NCBI RefSeq assembly: GCF_900101435.1
Contig: NZ_FMZH01000011.1
Coordinates: 62,001-126,000 of the forward strand
Length of the DNA stretch: 64,000 nt
Source: Pedobacter soli
Lineage (GTDB): Bacteria > Bacteroidota > Bacteroidia > Sphingobacteriales > Sphingobacteriaceae
Direction: 5' to 3'
Shown here: positions 53,801-62,505 of the stretch, in pieces
How positions within the stretch are numbered: the stretch's first letter is position 1
Layout: each line of letters opens with the position of its first letter
Made by a program: the position numbers and the translations under genes
The notes under the pieces: model-generated
Seen by the model: the letters and a program-made list of their open reading frames with translations, nothing else
Databases searched by the model: none
What the model was told of the DNA's origin: nothing

Positions 53801-54607
53801 ATGACGCCAAATAAACTACGCTTCTTAATCCTCTTTTTTCTTTTGGGCGGACAGCTTGTTCGTGCGCAGGAGATGGGAGAGCCATCATGGGAGGTGGGTT
53901 TAATGGCAGGCGGTGCAGGTTATATGGGCGATTTGAACCAGAATAATCCTTTGCAAATCAGTGGACTTTCTGGTGGAGCTTATGTTAAACGCAATTTTAA
54001 CCAGTATCTGGGGGTGCGTTTAAATTATACCCTGGGGCAGGTACAGGCAGATGATGCCAATTCAAGTAATGAGCAGTTTCGCGAAAGGAACCTGCGTTTT
54101 AAAACTACCCTGAACGAATTTAGCGGAATCATAGATTTTAATTTCTTCAATTTTAACCTTGGAGGCGGAACCCGTCAGTTTACGCCATATTTGTATGCAG
54201 GTGCTGGCTTAGTGGTTTTTAAACCCACTGTAAAGGTTGATGGCGAAAAATACCGTTTAGACCGCCTGGCTACCGAAGGTCAGGAAAATGGCTATAACAA
54301 TGTGGCCCTAACCATTCCATATGGCCTGGGCTTAAGGTATAACTACAAAGATACTTGGAGTGTTTTTACCGAACTGGGCTATAGAACCCCCATGACAGAT
54401 TATATTGATGATGTGAGTGGCCGCTATCCCGTTAACCCCGTTTTAGTGAGAAGTGGCCAGAATTGGGTGAATTTATCCGATCCTTCCGCTAATCAAATCG
54501 GATATCCCGGTACCCAAAGAGGCGATTTTAGAAAAAGGGATACTTATCTATTTGTTAGTGTTGGCATATCTTTTACCTTTGTATCCTCAAAATGCTATTC
54601 CTTTTAA
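53801..54607 (+). CDS. PorG-like outer-membrane protein (DUF6089)
   Basis: This is a 268-residue exported beta-barrel protein. It has a signal peptide (ends LVRAQE) then WEVGLMAGGAGYMGDLNQNN, which matches the DUF6089/PorG family of type IX secretion outer-membrane proteins. The C-terminus LFVSVGISFTFVSSKCYSF is barrel-like. Gene order supports it: PorG-type genes are often just upstream of uppS and bamA in Bacteroidota, as here. The exact identity as PorG needs comparison. It starts 2 bases after nadK. Confidence 0.8.
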   Translation: MTPNKLRFLILFFLLGGQLVRAQEMGEPSWEVGLMAGGAGYMGDLNQNNPLQISGLSGGAYVKRNFNQYLGVRLNYTLGQVQADDANSSNEQFRERNLRFKTTLNEFSGIIDFNFFNFNLGGGTRQFTPYLYAGAGLVVFKPTVKVDGEKYRLDRLATEGQENGYNNVALTIPYGLGLRYNYKDTWSVFTELGYRTPMTDYIDDVSGRYPVNPVLVRSGQNWVNLSDPSANQIGYPGTQRGDFRKRDTYLFVSVGISFTFVSSKCYSF

Positions 54608-54626
54608 GCTGATTTTGACATAATTA

Positions 54627-55367
54627 ATGGGATTTAAAGAACAAATAGACTATAGCCGCCTGCCAAAGCACATTGCTGTAATTATGGATGGCAATGGAAG
54701 ATGGGCAAAAGGCCAGGGAAAAGTGCGGGTTTTCGGACATGAGCAAGGTGTACTTTCTGTAAAAGATATTGTAGAAGGTTGCGTAGAGGTAGGTATTGAA
54801 TACCTTACCCTTTATGCTTTTTCTACCGAAAACTGGAACAGGCCGAAAGAAGAGGTTGATGCTTTAATGCAGATTCTGATTTCGACCATCAACAACGAAA
54901 CCGAAACACTTAATAAAAACAATATTAAGCTTAATGCCATTGGCAATATCGAATCATTACCGCAAGCCTGCATCAACGATTTGAAAGAAGCTATGGAGAA
55001 AACGGCCCACAATGAAAAATGTACGCTAACCTTAGCGTTGAGCTACAGTGCCAAGTGGGAAATTTTAGAAGCAGCCAAAAAAATTGCTGCCGAAGTTAAA
55101 AACGATACCATTTCTTTAGCAGACATAGACGAAGACCTGTTTTCGTCTAAATTAACAACAGTAAATATCCCCGATCCGGAGCTGATGATCAGGACAAGTG
55201 GCGAGCACCGGATTAGCAATTACCTGCTTTGGCAGATGGCTTATACCGAGTTTTATTTTACTGATGTTTTATGGCCGGATTTCCGTCGCGAAGATCTTTT
55301 CGAGGCCATTGTTGACTATCAAAAACGCGAACGCCGTTTTGGTAAAATTAGCGAACAATTAAACTAA
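54627..55367 (+). CDS. uppS: Isoprenyl transferase (undecaprenyl diphosphate synthase)
   Basis: UppS makes the C55 lipid carrier for peptidoglycan and O-antigen by adding isoprenyl units to FPP. The 246-residue protein shows HIAVIMDGNGRWAKG, the GVEYLTLYAFSTENWNRPKEE-like stretch (GIEYLTLYAFSTENWNRP), and RTSGEHRISNYLLWQMAYTE followed by WPDF. These are the standard cis-prenyltransferase regions. It is 20 bases after the PorG-like gene and is followed by bamA. Confidence 0.97.
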   Translation: MGFKEQIDYSRLPKHIAVIMDGNGRWAKGQGKVRVFGHEQGVLSVKDIVEGCVEVGIEYLTLYAFSTENWNRPKEEVDALMQILISTINNETETLNKNNIKLNAIGNIESLPQACINDLKEAMEKTAHNEKCTLTLALSYSAKWEILEAAKKIAAEVKNDTISLADIDEDLFSSKLTTVNIPDPELMIRTSGEHRISNYLLWQMAYTEFYFTDVLWPDFRREDLFEAIVDYQKRERRFGKISEQLN

Positions 55368-55517
55368 TTTTTCTTTTAACACTTTTTAACAAGCGTTTAA
55401 ACTAACTTAGCACCACTTTTATACGATAAATGAAACCATAACGGGGTAACGGTTCAAAGAAAATTTGCTAGAAAAAACATCGTTGCCTTAGTGGCCATTA
55501 CTGAACAAATTATTTTA

Positions 55518-58058
55518 ATGAAAAGAATATTTCAAGTTTTAATCCTACTAGTTTTAGCCGCTCCGGCCTTCGCTCAAATACGTCCACAAGGTCAGGCGCC
55601 GGCAACCCCCTCTTTAAAGGTTGGTGGCTTAGATCTCGATTATTTTAGTCCAAAAGAATATATCATTGGTGGTACCACAGTAACCGGAACCCAATACTTA
55701 GATAAGGAGGTTTTAATTACCCTTTCTAAATTAACCAAAGGCGATAAAATTGTACTTCCGGGCGAAGCTACTTCTGATGCGATTAAAACGCTTTGGGCAC
55801 AGGGCTTGTTTGATGATGTAAAACTCAATATCGAAAAGTTTGTTCAGGATTCAGTTTTTTTTGAAATTGAAGTGGTTGAGCGTCCGCGTTTAAGCTCTAT
55901 CGATTTAAAAGGAATCAGCAAATCGCAAAGAACTGCTATTCAGGAAAAGCTGAACGATAAAACCGGTAAAATTGTAAACGATAACTTATACAATACCACT
56001 TCGGCTATCGTAAAAAAATACATGCTGGATAAAGGCTTTTTCTTTACCACTATCGATTATAAAACCCGTAAAGATCCGAATGCCGAAAACAGTGTGGTTT
56101 TAGAAGCTAACATTAACAAAGGGAGCCGTGTAAAAGTACAGCATATCGATTTTACCGGAAATACAGAGTTTAAATCGGCCAAGCTTAGAAAATTCCTTAA
56201 AAACCCTAAGCAATTTGCCTGGTGGCGTTTCTGGGGCTCAGGAAAATTCTCAAAAGAGAAATACGAAGAGAACAAGATCAAAATGATCGGCAAAATGCAG
56301 GAAAAGGGTTATCTGGATGCTACGCTTTTAAAAGATACCATTTTTCAGCACAACAGCAAAAGGGTAAATATCCGCATGGACCTTTACGAAGGAAAAAAAT
56401 ACTATGTGGGTAGCGTAACCTGGGCCGGTAATGCCATTTATCCGGATAGTATTTTAAATAAAGTATTAACCATCGAAAGAGGTGATGTATTTAGCGAAGA
56501 GCGCTTAAACAAAAAACTAAACGGTGGTGGCGAAAACGGTGGTGACATTAACAGTTTGTATACCGATAATGGTTATTTAACTTTCAACATCGATCCGGTT
56601 AAAACCATCCGTGGCGATACAGTTGATGTAGAGCTGCGCATGTACGAAGGTCCGCAGTATACCAACAACCGCATTACTTTAAAAGGTAACACCATTACCA
56701 ACGATAAAGTAGTATTGCGCGAGATCCGTACCAAGCCGGGACAAAAATTTAACAAAAGTGATTTAATCCGTACCATTCGTGAGATTGGTCAGCTGGGTAA
56801 CTTCGATGAGTCTAAAACCGTTCCAACCCCGCGCCCTAACCCGGCCGATGGTACAGTAGATATCGAATATGCCGTTGAAGAAAAACCTTCAGATCAGATT
56901 GAGCTTTCAGGTGGTTTTGGCGGTGGCCGTATTATCGGTACCCTGGGTTTAACCTTCAACAACTTCTCGTTGCGTAACCTGTTTAACTTAAAGGCTTACA
57001 AACCACTTCCAAAAGGGGATGGACAGAAATTAAGTTTACGTGGACAAACCAACGGTAAATATTACCAATCATACAGTTTCTCATTCTCTCAACCCTGGTT
57101 TGGTGGCGAGAAACCGGTAAGCTTCGGTGTAAGTGCATTTACTTCACTACAATCAAACGGTTTAAGCTCTGATAATGCTTCATTCCAGAAAATCCGTTTA
57201 AATGGTGTAACCGTAAGTTTGGGTAGAAGGTTAAATTGGCCTGATAACTATTTCCAGTTAAGCCATGCCATTAACTTGCAGCAGTACATCTTAAATAACT
57301 ATGCAGGTTATTTGTTCAGCACCGGTACCTCTTATAACTTAAACTTATCACAAGAGATAAGCCGCGATTCAAGAGATTCGCCTATTTTCCCGAAATCAGG
57401 TTCGTTCCTGCGTTTCACTATTCAGGCTACGCCACCGTACTCGTTGTTTAACAAAACCAACTATGCAACGGCATCTGATAAAGAAAAATACCGCTTTACG
57501 GAATATCACAAATGGAAATTCGATTCGCAGTGGTATCAACGCGTAGTAGGCAATTTGGTTATCAAGGCTCAGGCACAGTTTGGTTTCTTAGGTCAGTATA
57601 ACAAAGCCGTAGGTCAATCAGCGTTCGAGCGTTTTAAACTGGGTGGTGATGGTATGCAAGGTTTCGATTTCTTACAGGGATCTGAGCTGATTGCCATGCG
57701 TGGTTATTCGAACAATACCGTTATCCCGGTAGGTTCTGATCCAAACATTGCACAGCAATCTGGTAGCCCGATTTATACCAAGTATGTATTAGAGGCGCGT
57801 TATCCGGTTATTGCTAGTCAGCAGGCAACAGCTTTTGTTTTAGCCTTTGCTGAGGGTGGTAACACCTGGAACAGGTTCAGCGATTTTAACCCGTTCAATA
57901 TCCGCAGATCGGTAGGTGTGGGTGCACGTATCTTCTTACCGATATTTGGTTTATTGGGTATTGATTATGGTTATGGTTTCGATGCGATCCCTGGATTGCC
58001 AGATGCGAACAAAGGACAGTTCCACTTCAGTATCGCACAACAATTAGGTGGATTTTAA
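55518..58058 (+). CDS. bamA: Outer membrane protein assembly factor BamA
   Basis: BamA is the Omp85 core of the BAM complex that inserts barrels into the outer membrane. The 846-residue protein has a signal peptide (MKRIFQVLILLVLAAPAFA), five POTRA domains (about 45-440), then a 16-strand barrel with Omp85 signatures (SGGFGGGRIIGTLGLTFNNF, RGYSNNTVIPVG). A C-terminal phenylalanine (HFSIAQQLGGF) is present, the usual OMP signal. A GTG at 55491 would add nine residues, but the signal peptide begins at 55518. The gap from uppS is 150 bases and no clear -7 box was found. Confidence 0.96.
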   Translation: MKRIFQVLILLVLAAPAFAQIRPQGQAPATPSLKVGGLDLDYFSPKEYIIGGTTVTGTQYLDKEVLITLSKLTKGDKIVLPGEATSDAIKTLWAQGLFDDVKLNIEKFVQDSVFFEIEVVERPRLSSIDLKGISKSQRTAIQEKLNDKTGKIVNDNLYNTTSAIVKKYMLDKGFFFTTIDYKTRKDPNAENSVVLEANINKGSRVKVQHIDFTGNTEFKSAKLRKFLKNPKQFAWWRFWGSGKFSKEKYEENKIKMIGKMQEKGYLDATLLKDTIFQHNSKRVNIRMDLYEGKKYYVGSVTWAGNAIYPDSILNKVLTIERGDVFSEERLNKKLNGGGENGGDINSLYTDNGYLTFNIDPVKTIRGDTVDVELRMYEGPQYTNNRITLKGNTITNDKVVLREIRTKPGQKFNKSDLIRTIREIGQLGNFDESKTVPTPRPNPADGTVDIEYAVEEKPSDQIELSGGFGGGRIIGTLGLTFNNFSLRNLFNLKAYKPLPKGDGQKLSLRGQTNGKYYQSYSFSFSQPWFGGEKPVSFGVSAFTSLQSNGLSSDNASFQKIRLNGVTVSLGRRLNWPDNYFQLSHAINLQQYILNNYAGYLFSTGTSYNLNLSQEISRDSRDSPIFPKSGSFLRFTIQATPPYSLFNKTNYATASDKEKYRFTEYHKWKFDSQWYQRVVGNLVIKAQAQFGFLGQYNKAVGQSAFERFKLGGDGMQGFDFLQGSELIAMRGYSNNTVIPVGSDPNIAQQSGSPIYTKYVLEARYPVIASQQATAFVLAFAEGGNTWNRFSDFNPFNIRRSVGVGARIFLPIFGLLGIDYGYGFDAIPGLPDANKGQFHFSIAQQLGGF

Positions 58059-58162
58059 TTGATAAAGAGTAAAAAAATAACTAATTATGCAATAAATCGT
58101 TGCAAGTTGAGTTTAAACAAAACTTAGGTTATTAAAGATCATTAAAACACAAACACTTACAA

Positions 58163-58693
58163 ATGAAAAAGTATCTTTTTATCGCATTCCTGCTTTGCAC
58201 ATCATTCGGTGCTTTTGCACAGAAGTTTGCTTATGTAGACACGGAGTATATTTTAAAACATTTACCGGAATATAAATCCGCATTAAGCCAGTTGGAAGTA
58301 GCTTCTAAACAATGGCAACAGCAGGTTGATCAGAACTTTTCTGAAATAGACCGCATGTACAAAGCTTACCAGGCCGATCAGGTTTTATTAACCGACGATA
58401 TGCGCAAGCGCCGTGAGAATGAAATTATTGAAAAAGAAAAGCAGGCTAAAGAATTTCAACGTTCTAAATTTGGACCTGACGGAGAGCTTTTTCAGAGCAG
58501 AAGCAAACTGATTAAACCCATACAGGATAAAGTAGCGGATGCCATTAAACAAATTGCTAAAGCTAAATATCTGGATTTCATTTTCGATAAGAGCAGCGAA
58601 GCAACGATGATGATTTATGCCAGCAGCAGTTACGATGTAAGTAATGATGTAGTGGTAAAATTAGGTTACAAACCAGGGACTGTAAATAATTAG
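58163..58693 (+). CDS. OmpH/Skp family periplasmic chaperone (first copy)
   Basis: This is a 176-residue exported helical protein. It has a signal peptide ending FAQKF, then FAYVDTEYILKHLPEYKSAL, the usual start of Skp/OmpH chaperones, and long coiled-coil arms (KQWQQQVDQNFSEIDRMYKA ... KRRENEIIEKEKQAKEFQRS). Skp proteins hold unfolded outer-membrane proteins on the way to BamA, whose gene is 104 bases upstream. A second copy follows 66 bases downstream, as is common in Bacteroidota. Confidence 0.93.
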   Translation: MKKYLFIAFLLCTSFGAFAQKFAYVDTEYILKHLPEYKSALSQLEVASKQWQQQVDQNFSEIDRMYKAYQADQVLLTDDMRKRRENEIIEKEKQAKEFQRSKFGPDGELFQSRSKLIKPIQDKVADAIKQIAKAKYLDFIFDKSSEATMMIYASSSYDVSNDVVVKLGYKPGTVNN

Positions 58694-58759
58694 TATATTC
58701 GGCCCTTTGAATTTTAAGGAACAAACAATTAGAAAAAATAAAAAAAGTAAAATAGAACG

Positions 58760-59338
58760 ATGAGAAAGTTAATTAACGTATTCTTTGTAGCAGCAGGTTT
58801 ATTGTTTACAGCGAATATGGCAAGTGCACAACAAAAATTAGGGCACATTAATTCTGAAGAGGTATTTGCAAATTTACCTGATGCTAAAGCAGCTCAAACG
58901 ACTTTAGAAACCTTGGGTAAACAAAAACAAGCTGATATTGATGCAATGATCAAAGAATATCAGACTAAATTGAAAAACGCACAAGACAAAGAAAAAACTT
59001 TAAGCGAGGCAAACAAAGAAACTGTAGGTAAAGAATTGCAGGCTGCTGGTGTTGAATTGCAGGATTTAGAGAAACGTATCACTGATGCCCGTACAAAAGC
59101 TTCACAAGATATCGGTACTAAACAAGGCGAATTGTTCCAGCCAATCCAGGCTAAAGTAGCAACTGCAATTTCGGCAGTAGCTAAAGAAAAAGGTTTAGCT
59201 TATGTTTTCGATATCGCAAACGGACAAGGTGGTAACAACTTAGTTTTCTGGGATGGTGGTGATGATATCACAGCTGCAGTTAAAACTAAATTAGGTATTT
59301 CGGCAACTGCTGCAAAACCAGCTGCACCTAAAAAGTAG
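58760..59338 (+). CDS. OmpH/Skp family periplasmic chaperone (second copy)
   Basis: This is a 192-residue paralogue of the preceding chaperone. It has a signal peptide (ends MASAQQ), GHINSEEVFANLPDAKAAQT at the start of the mature protein, and a long K/E/Q/A-rich coiled-coil arm. The C-terminal head includes AVAKEKGLAYVFDIANGQGG. It ends with an Ala/Pro/Lys tail. The two copies differ enough to suggest separate clients. A strong terminator closes the bamA-ompH-ompH run. Confidence 0.92.
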   Translation: MRKLINVFFVAAGLLFTANMASAQQKLGHINSEEVFANLPDAKAAQTTLETLGKQKQADIDAMIKEYQTKLKNAQDKEKTLSEANKETVGKELQAAGVELQDLEKRITDARTKASQDIGTKQGELFQPIQAKVATAISAVAKEKGLAYVFDIANGQGGNNLVFWDGGDDITAAVKTKLGISATAAKPAAPKK

Positions 59339-59388
59339 TCCTGAGTCTGGAGTTCGGAGTCCAAAGTCTCCTTCCCGGTTCAAAATAT

Positions 59389-59424
59389 AAAGCGGAATTA
59401 AGTTTAACTTAGTTCCGCTTTTTT
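59389..59424 (+). terminator. Terminator after the OmpH/Skp genes
   Basis: AAAGCGGAATTAAGT pairs with ACTTAGTTCCGCTTT across a 3-base loop (15-bp stem with one G-T pair), followed by T-rich sequence. It lies 50 bases after the second chaperone gene. Confidence 0.9.
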
Positions 59425-59888
59425 GTTTTAGCCCATCTGGCGCCGTCCTGCTGAACTTGTTTCAGCATCTCAAATGAAATCATTATTTCTATGGTAATAC
59501 TCTTTAGGGAATGCGCACTAATAGTGTGTCATCCTGAGCCTGTCGAAGGACTTTCTTAACTATTATTACATGACTTAGGAAGGTTTTAAAACGGGGAAAT
59601 TTCCCTGAACACTTAAACCTCCCAACGTTTTAACTTTCCAACCCCCAGAGGCTGTAAGGTTCTGCTCCCTGAACATTACAACCTTCCAATGTTTTGAACT
59701 TTCCAACATTTAGATGTTGTAAGGCTCTGCTCCCTGAACATTCAAACCTTTCAACCTTCTAACTTTCCAACATTTAGATGTTGCAAGGCTCAGCTCCCTG
59801 AACATTTAAACGTTTCAACTTTCCAACATTTAACTTCTAAATTAAAACTACCTTTACAACCAGAATAAACAATTAACCCTAAATAAGC
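59425..59888. repeat. Repeat-rich gap between ompH and murI with a 64/65-bp tandem array
   Basis: The left part has two dispersed-repeat-like motifs: GCTGAACTTGTTTCAGCATC (59451-59470, a GCTGAA/TTCAGC hairpin) and GTCATCCTGAGCCTGTCGAA (59528-59547). From 59601 to about 59830 a degenerate tandem array has the anchor TCCCTGAAC at 59602, 59666, 59731 and 59795, a period of 64 or 65 bases. Units contain TTTCCAACATTTAGATGTTG. No coding frame is supported. Confidence 0.75.
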
Positions 59889-60707
59889 ATGCAAGGTAGC
59901 GCCCCGATAGGTATTTTCGATTCAGGTTATGGAGGTTTAACGGTATTCCGCTCAATTGCCGATAAATTACCCGATTACAATTATATTTATTTAGGCGATA
60001 ATGCCCGTTCGCCTTATGGCGATCATGCTTTCGATACCATTTACAAGTATACTTTAGAATGCGTTGAATGGCTTTTTGCCAAAGGTTGTCATTTGGTGAT
60101 CCTGGCCTGCAATACCGCTTCGGCTAAGGCGCTTAGAACCATTCAGCAGCGCGATTTACCAGCTAAGTATCCCGATAGGCGTGTACTCGGCGTAATCAGG
60201 CCTACAGCCGAAGTAATAGATCAGTATACAACCACCAAACAAGTAGGAGTAATGGGGACCAGGGGAACGGTTAATTCGCAATCCTACCTGTTAGAAATCA
60301 ATAAATTTTTCCCCGAAATACAAGTATATCAGCAGAGTTGCCCGATGTGGGTACCGCTGATTGAAAACAACGAACACCTGGAACCCGGAGCAGATTTTTT
60401 TATTAACGAATACTGCAATCAACTCTTGAATCAGTCGGCCGATATAGACTGTGTGCTGCTGGCCTGTACACATTACCCTTTATTAATGCCTAAACTGAAA
60501 AAGGTATTTCCTGATCATATCAACGTTCTGGCGCAGGGCGATATCGTAGCCAATAGTTTGGTTGATTATTTGACAAGGCATCCTGAAATCGAAGCAAAAC
60601 TAGGTAAGCAAGGCGAAAGACATTTTTATACCAGTGGAGATCCGGCTGCATTTGATGCGCATGCCTCTATCTTTTTCGGCGAAGCATTGAAATCGGGTAA
60701 GATGTAA
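59889..60707 (+). CDS. murI: Glutamate racemase
   Basis: MurI makes D-glutamate for peptidoglycan. The 272-residue protein has PIGIFDSGYGGLTVFRSI, then YLGDNARSPYG, the first catalytic cysteine in LACNTASAKALR, and the second in LLACTHYPLLMP. Length is standard. It is the last gene of the plus-strand envelope region, although a terminator and repeat-rich gap separate it from the bamA run, so it has its own promoter somewhere in that gap. Confidence 0.97.
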   Translation: MQGSAPIGIFDSGYGGLTVFRSIADKLPDYNYIYLGDNARSPYGDHAFDTIYKYTLECVEWLFAKGCHLVILACNTASAKALRTIQQRDLPAKYPDRRVLGVIRPTAEVIDQYTTTKQVGVMGTRGTVNSQSYLLEINKFFPEIQVYQQSCPMWVPLIENNEHLEPGADFFINEYCNQLLNQSADIDCVLLACTHYPLLMPKLKKVFPDHINVLAQGDIVANSLVDYLTRHPEIEAKLGKQGERHFYTSGDPAAFDAHASIFFGEALKSGKM

Positions 60708-60779
60708 TTTTTTTGGTTCATTGGTTCAATAGTCATTTGTTCATTGGTACTGTAAACTGCCCATTGAAAACTGTAATGA

Positions 60780-60881
60780 GGTTAATTGTTTAAATTGGTT
60801 AACTGAGAACCGCCAACTGTCAATTGCAAACTGGAACGGTTAACTGGTTAATTGTTTAAATTGGTTAATCGACTGCAAACT
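60780..60881 (+). repeat. 102-bp direct repeat, left copy
   Basis: This segment and the one at 61238-61339 have equal length and differ at only two positions (CAACTGTC versus CAACTATC; AAATTGG versus AAATCGG). Each contains two internal GGTTAATTGTTTAAAT words. Confidence 0.9.
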
Positions 60882-60996
60882 TCAAAAGAATATCGTCATT
60901 GCTAGGCTGGATTAGTGCGAGCCTGAGCAATCTTTTTTATAGGTTCTTCAGGTTTAATTGATTAAAACACGCCCAACGCTAAACTCCAGACTTTTT

Positions 60997-61164
60997 ACTT
61001 TGATTTGTCGCTGCACACTGCAGGAAGGTTTCAAAGTAACTTTAATCTGTCGCTGCACGCTGCAGGAAGGTTTCAAAGTAACTTTGATTTGTCGCTGCAC
61101 ACTGCAGGAAGGTTTCAAAGTAACTTTGATTTGTTGCTGCACACTGCAGGAAGCTTTCAAAGTA
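60997..61164 (+). repeat. Four tandem 42-bp units
   Basis: Units start at 60997, 61039, 61081 and 61123. Each runs from ACTTTGAT through CGCTGCACACTGCAGGAAGG to TTTCAAAGTA, so ACTTTGA and TCAAAGT at its ends form a 7-bp stem. Differences among units are one to three bases (unit 2 ACTTTAATC and CACGCTG; unit 4 TTGTTGCTG and AAGCTTTC). Confidence 0.92.
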
Positions 61165-61237
61165 AAATATGGATTTAGGCTATTTCGTTAGCTCACTCCA
61201 AGCTCCAAACTTCCAACTCCCAACTAAATGGTTAACT

Positions 61238-61339
61238 GGTTAATTGTTTAAATTGGTTAACTGAGAACCGCCAACTATCAATTGCAAACTGGAACGGTTA
61301 ACTGGTTAATTGTTTAAATCGGTTAATCGACTGCAAACT
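61238..61339 (+). repeat. 102-bp direct repeat, right copy
   Basis: This is the second copy of the repeat at 60780-60881, 100 of 102 bases identical. The two enclose 356 bases, including the 42-bp array. Confidence 0.9.
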
Positions 61340-61362
61340 GATAACTCCAAACTGCCAACTAA

Positions 61363-62502
61363 CTACTGCGGCAACTGCTCAACCCTCACCAACACCGTTG
61401 GCGATGACAATGCATCTAAAAAAGCAACAACAGCATCTTTTTCGGCAATGCTTAGCTTTAAACCTTTTAGCAGCTTATCATTTTTAGGTAAAAGCGGATC
61501 GTTTACCTGCTCGGTTTTTACCCTTTGTACCGGCATGCCCACATTGTACATGTTCATTACACCATCCATATCGGGGAATAAACCGTTGTGAAACCATGGG
61601 GCGGTTTTCATCACGTTCCTTAAGCCCGGGGTTTTAAACTTACCCACATCTTCGGCCTTTTTAGTCACGTTGTACAAGCCTAAATCTTCGTATTTACGGC
61701 CATAATAAGTTAAACCATCGTTATGGAACTCGTTATCGGTAAAAAACGGACCGTTATGGCAATTGATACAACGTGCCTTGGTGCGAAACAAATTTAAACC
61801 CACCAATTGCTGATCGGTAAGTGCTTTTTTATCTTTGGCCAAAAAACGGTCGAAAGGCGTTCTGCGACTCACAATGCTGCGTTGAAAGGTAGCCAGACTT
61901 TCGAAAATGCGTTTATTGGTAATTTCCTTTGAGCCAAATGCGGCCATAAAGTAAGGTTGGTAACCTTTAATCTTACTCAGCTTTTTAGGCAAAATTTTCA
62001 TGTCCTGGTGCATCTCGTTATGTGCCGCCACCGGACTACCGGCCTGCTCCTCGAGGCTGTTGGCCCGGCCATCCCAAAACAGTCGCTTGTAAAACCAAAC
62101 ATTCTCTAAAGAAGGGGCATTGCGGATATTGGCCAAATGATCGTGACCAATGGATACCTGACGACCGTCTGTCCAGTGCAAATCTGGCGCATGACAGCTC
62201 GAGCACGAAATCTGGTTGGAACCCGATAAACGCGGATCGAAAAATAAAATCTTACCCAGTTCAACCACCTTTTTTACTGAATCATTTTTTAAATCAACCG
62301 GAGAGGGTGGAAGTTCGCCCAGTTCCTGAAATACCGCTCCTGCATCTACGGTAGGCTTTGGCCATTGGCTGGTAGGTTTTGAATAAACTTTGCGCAGACT
62401 ATCAATACTCAACTCATCGTCGTCATTAAAATTAGCCGATTGAAAAGAAAATAGGATTAATCCGGTGAGGGCAAGAGCAAGAATGGCAAAAATTTTATTC
62501 AT
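61363..62502 (-). CDS. MauG/CcpA-type di-haem cytochrome c peroxidase
   Basis: This is a 379-residue periplasmic di-haem peroxidase. It has an N-terminal signal peptide or anchor (MNKIFAILALALTGLILFSF) and two c-type haem motifs, CSSCHAPDLHWTDG and CINCHNGPFFTD. The conserved WDGRANSLEEQ and TPGLRNVMKTAPWFHNGLFP follow, the latter with the distal histidine region of the C-terminal haem. It may reduce peroxide or, as in MauG-like proteins, modify a partner protein. It starts three bases after the outer-membrane barrel gene stop, so the two are co-transcribed. Confidence 0.93.
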   Translation of the reverse strand: MNKIFAILALALTGLILFSFQSANFNDDDELSIDSLRKVYSKPTSQWPKPTVDAGAVFQELGELPPSPVDLKNDSVKKVVELGKILFFDPRLSGSNQISCSSCHAPDLHWTDGRQVSIGHDHLANIRNAPSLENVWFYKRLFWDGRANSLEEQAGSPVAAHNEMHQDMKILPKKLSKIKGYQPYFMAAFGSKEITNKRIFESLATFQRSIVSRRTPFDRFLAKDKKALTDQQLVGLNLFRTKARCINCHNGPFFTDNEFHNDGLTYYGRKYEDLGLYNVTKKAEDVGKFKTPGLRNVMKTAPWFHNGLFPDMDGVMNMYNVGMPVQRVKTEQVNDPLLPKNDKLLKGLKLSIAEKDAVVAFLDALSSPTVLVRVEQLPQ

Positions 62503-62505
62503 GGG

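Larger units (their letters stand above)
60708..61362. repeat. Repeat-rich gap between murI and the peroxidase gene
   Basis: This 655-base gap is made of short-word repeats, a 102-bp direct repeat pair (60780-60881 and 61238-61339) and a 4 x 42-bp array (60997-61164). A half copy of the 21026-type repeat is at 60893-60936. Open frames through the array on both strands are consequences of its 42-base (14-codon) period and are not genes. Confidence 0.8.

Noticed and set aside
55491..55493. GTG at 55491 as the bamA start
   Set aside because: It would put nine residues before a normal signal peptide that begins at the ATG 55518.
60997..61164. CRISPR array
   Set aside because: The four units abut with no unique spacers and no cas genes are in the window.
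60954..61191. Open frames on both strands through the 42-bp array, coding for repeated 14-residue peptides
   Set aside because: They follow from a repeat unit of 42 bases without stops. There is no start signal, signal peptide or recognised motif, and the frames are nearly mirror images.
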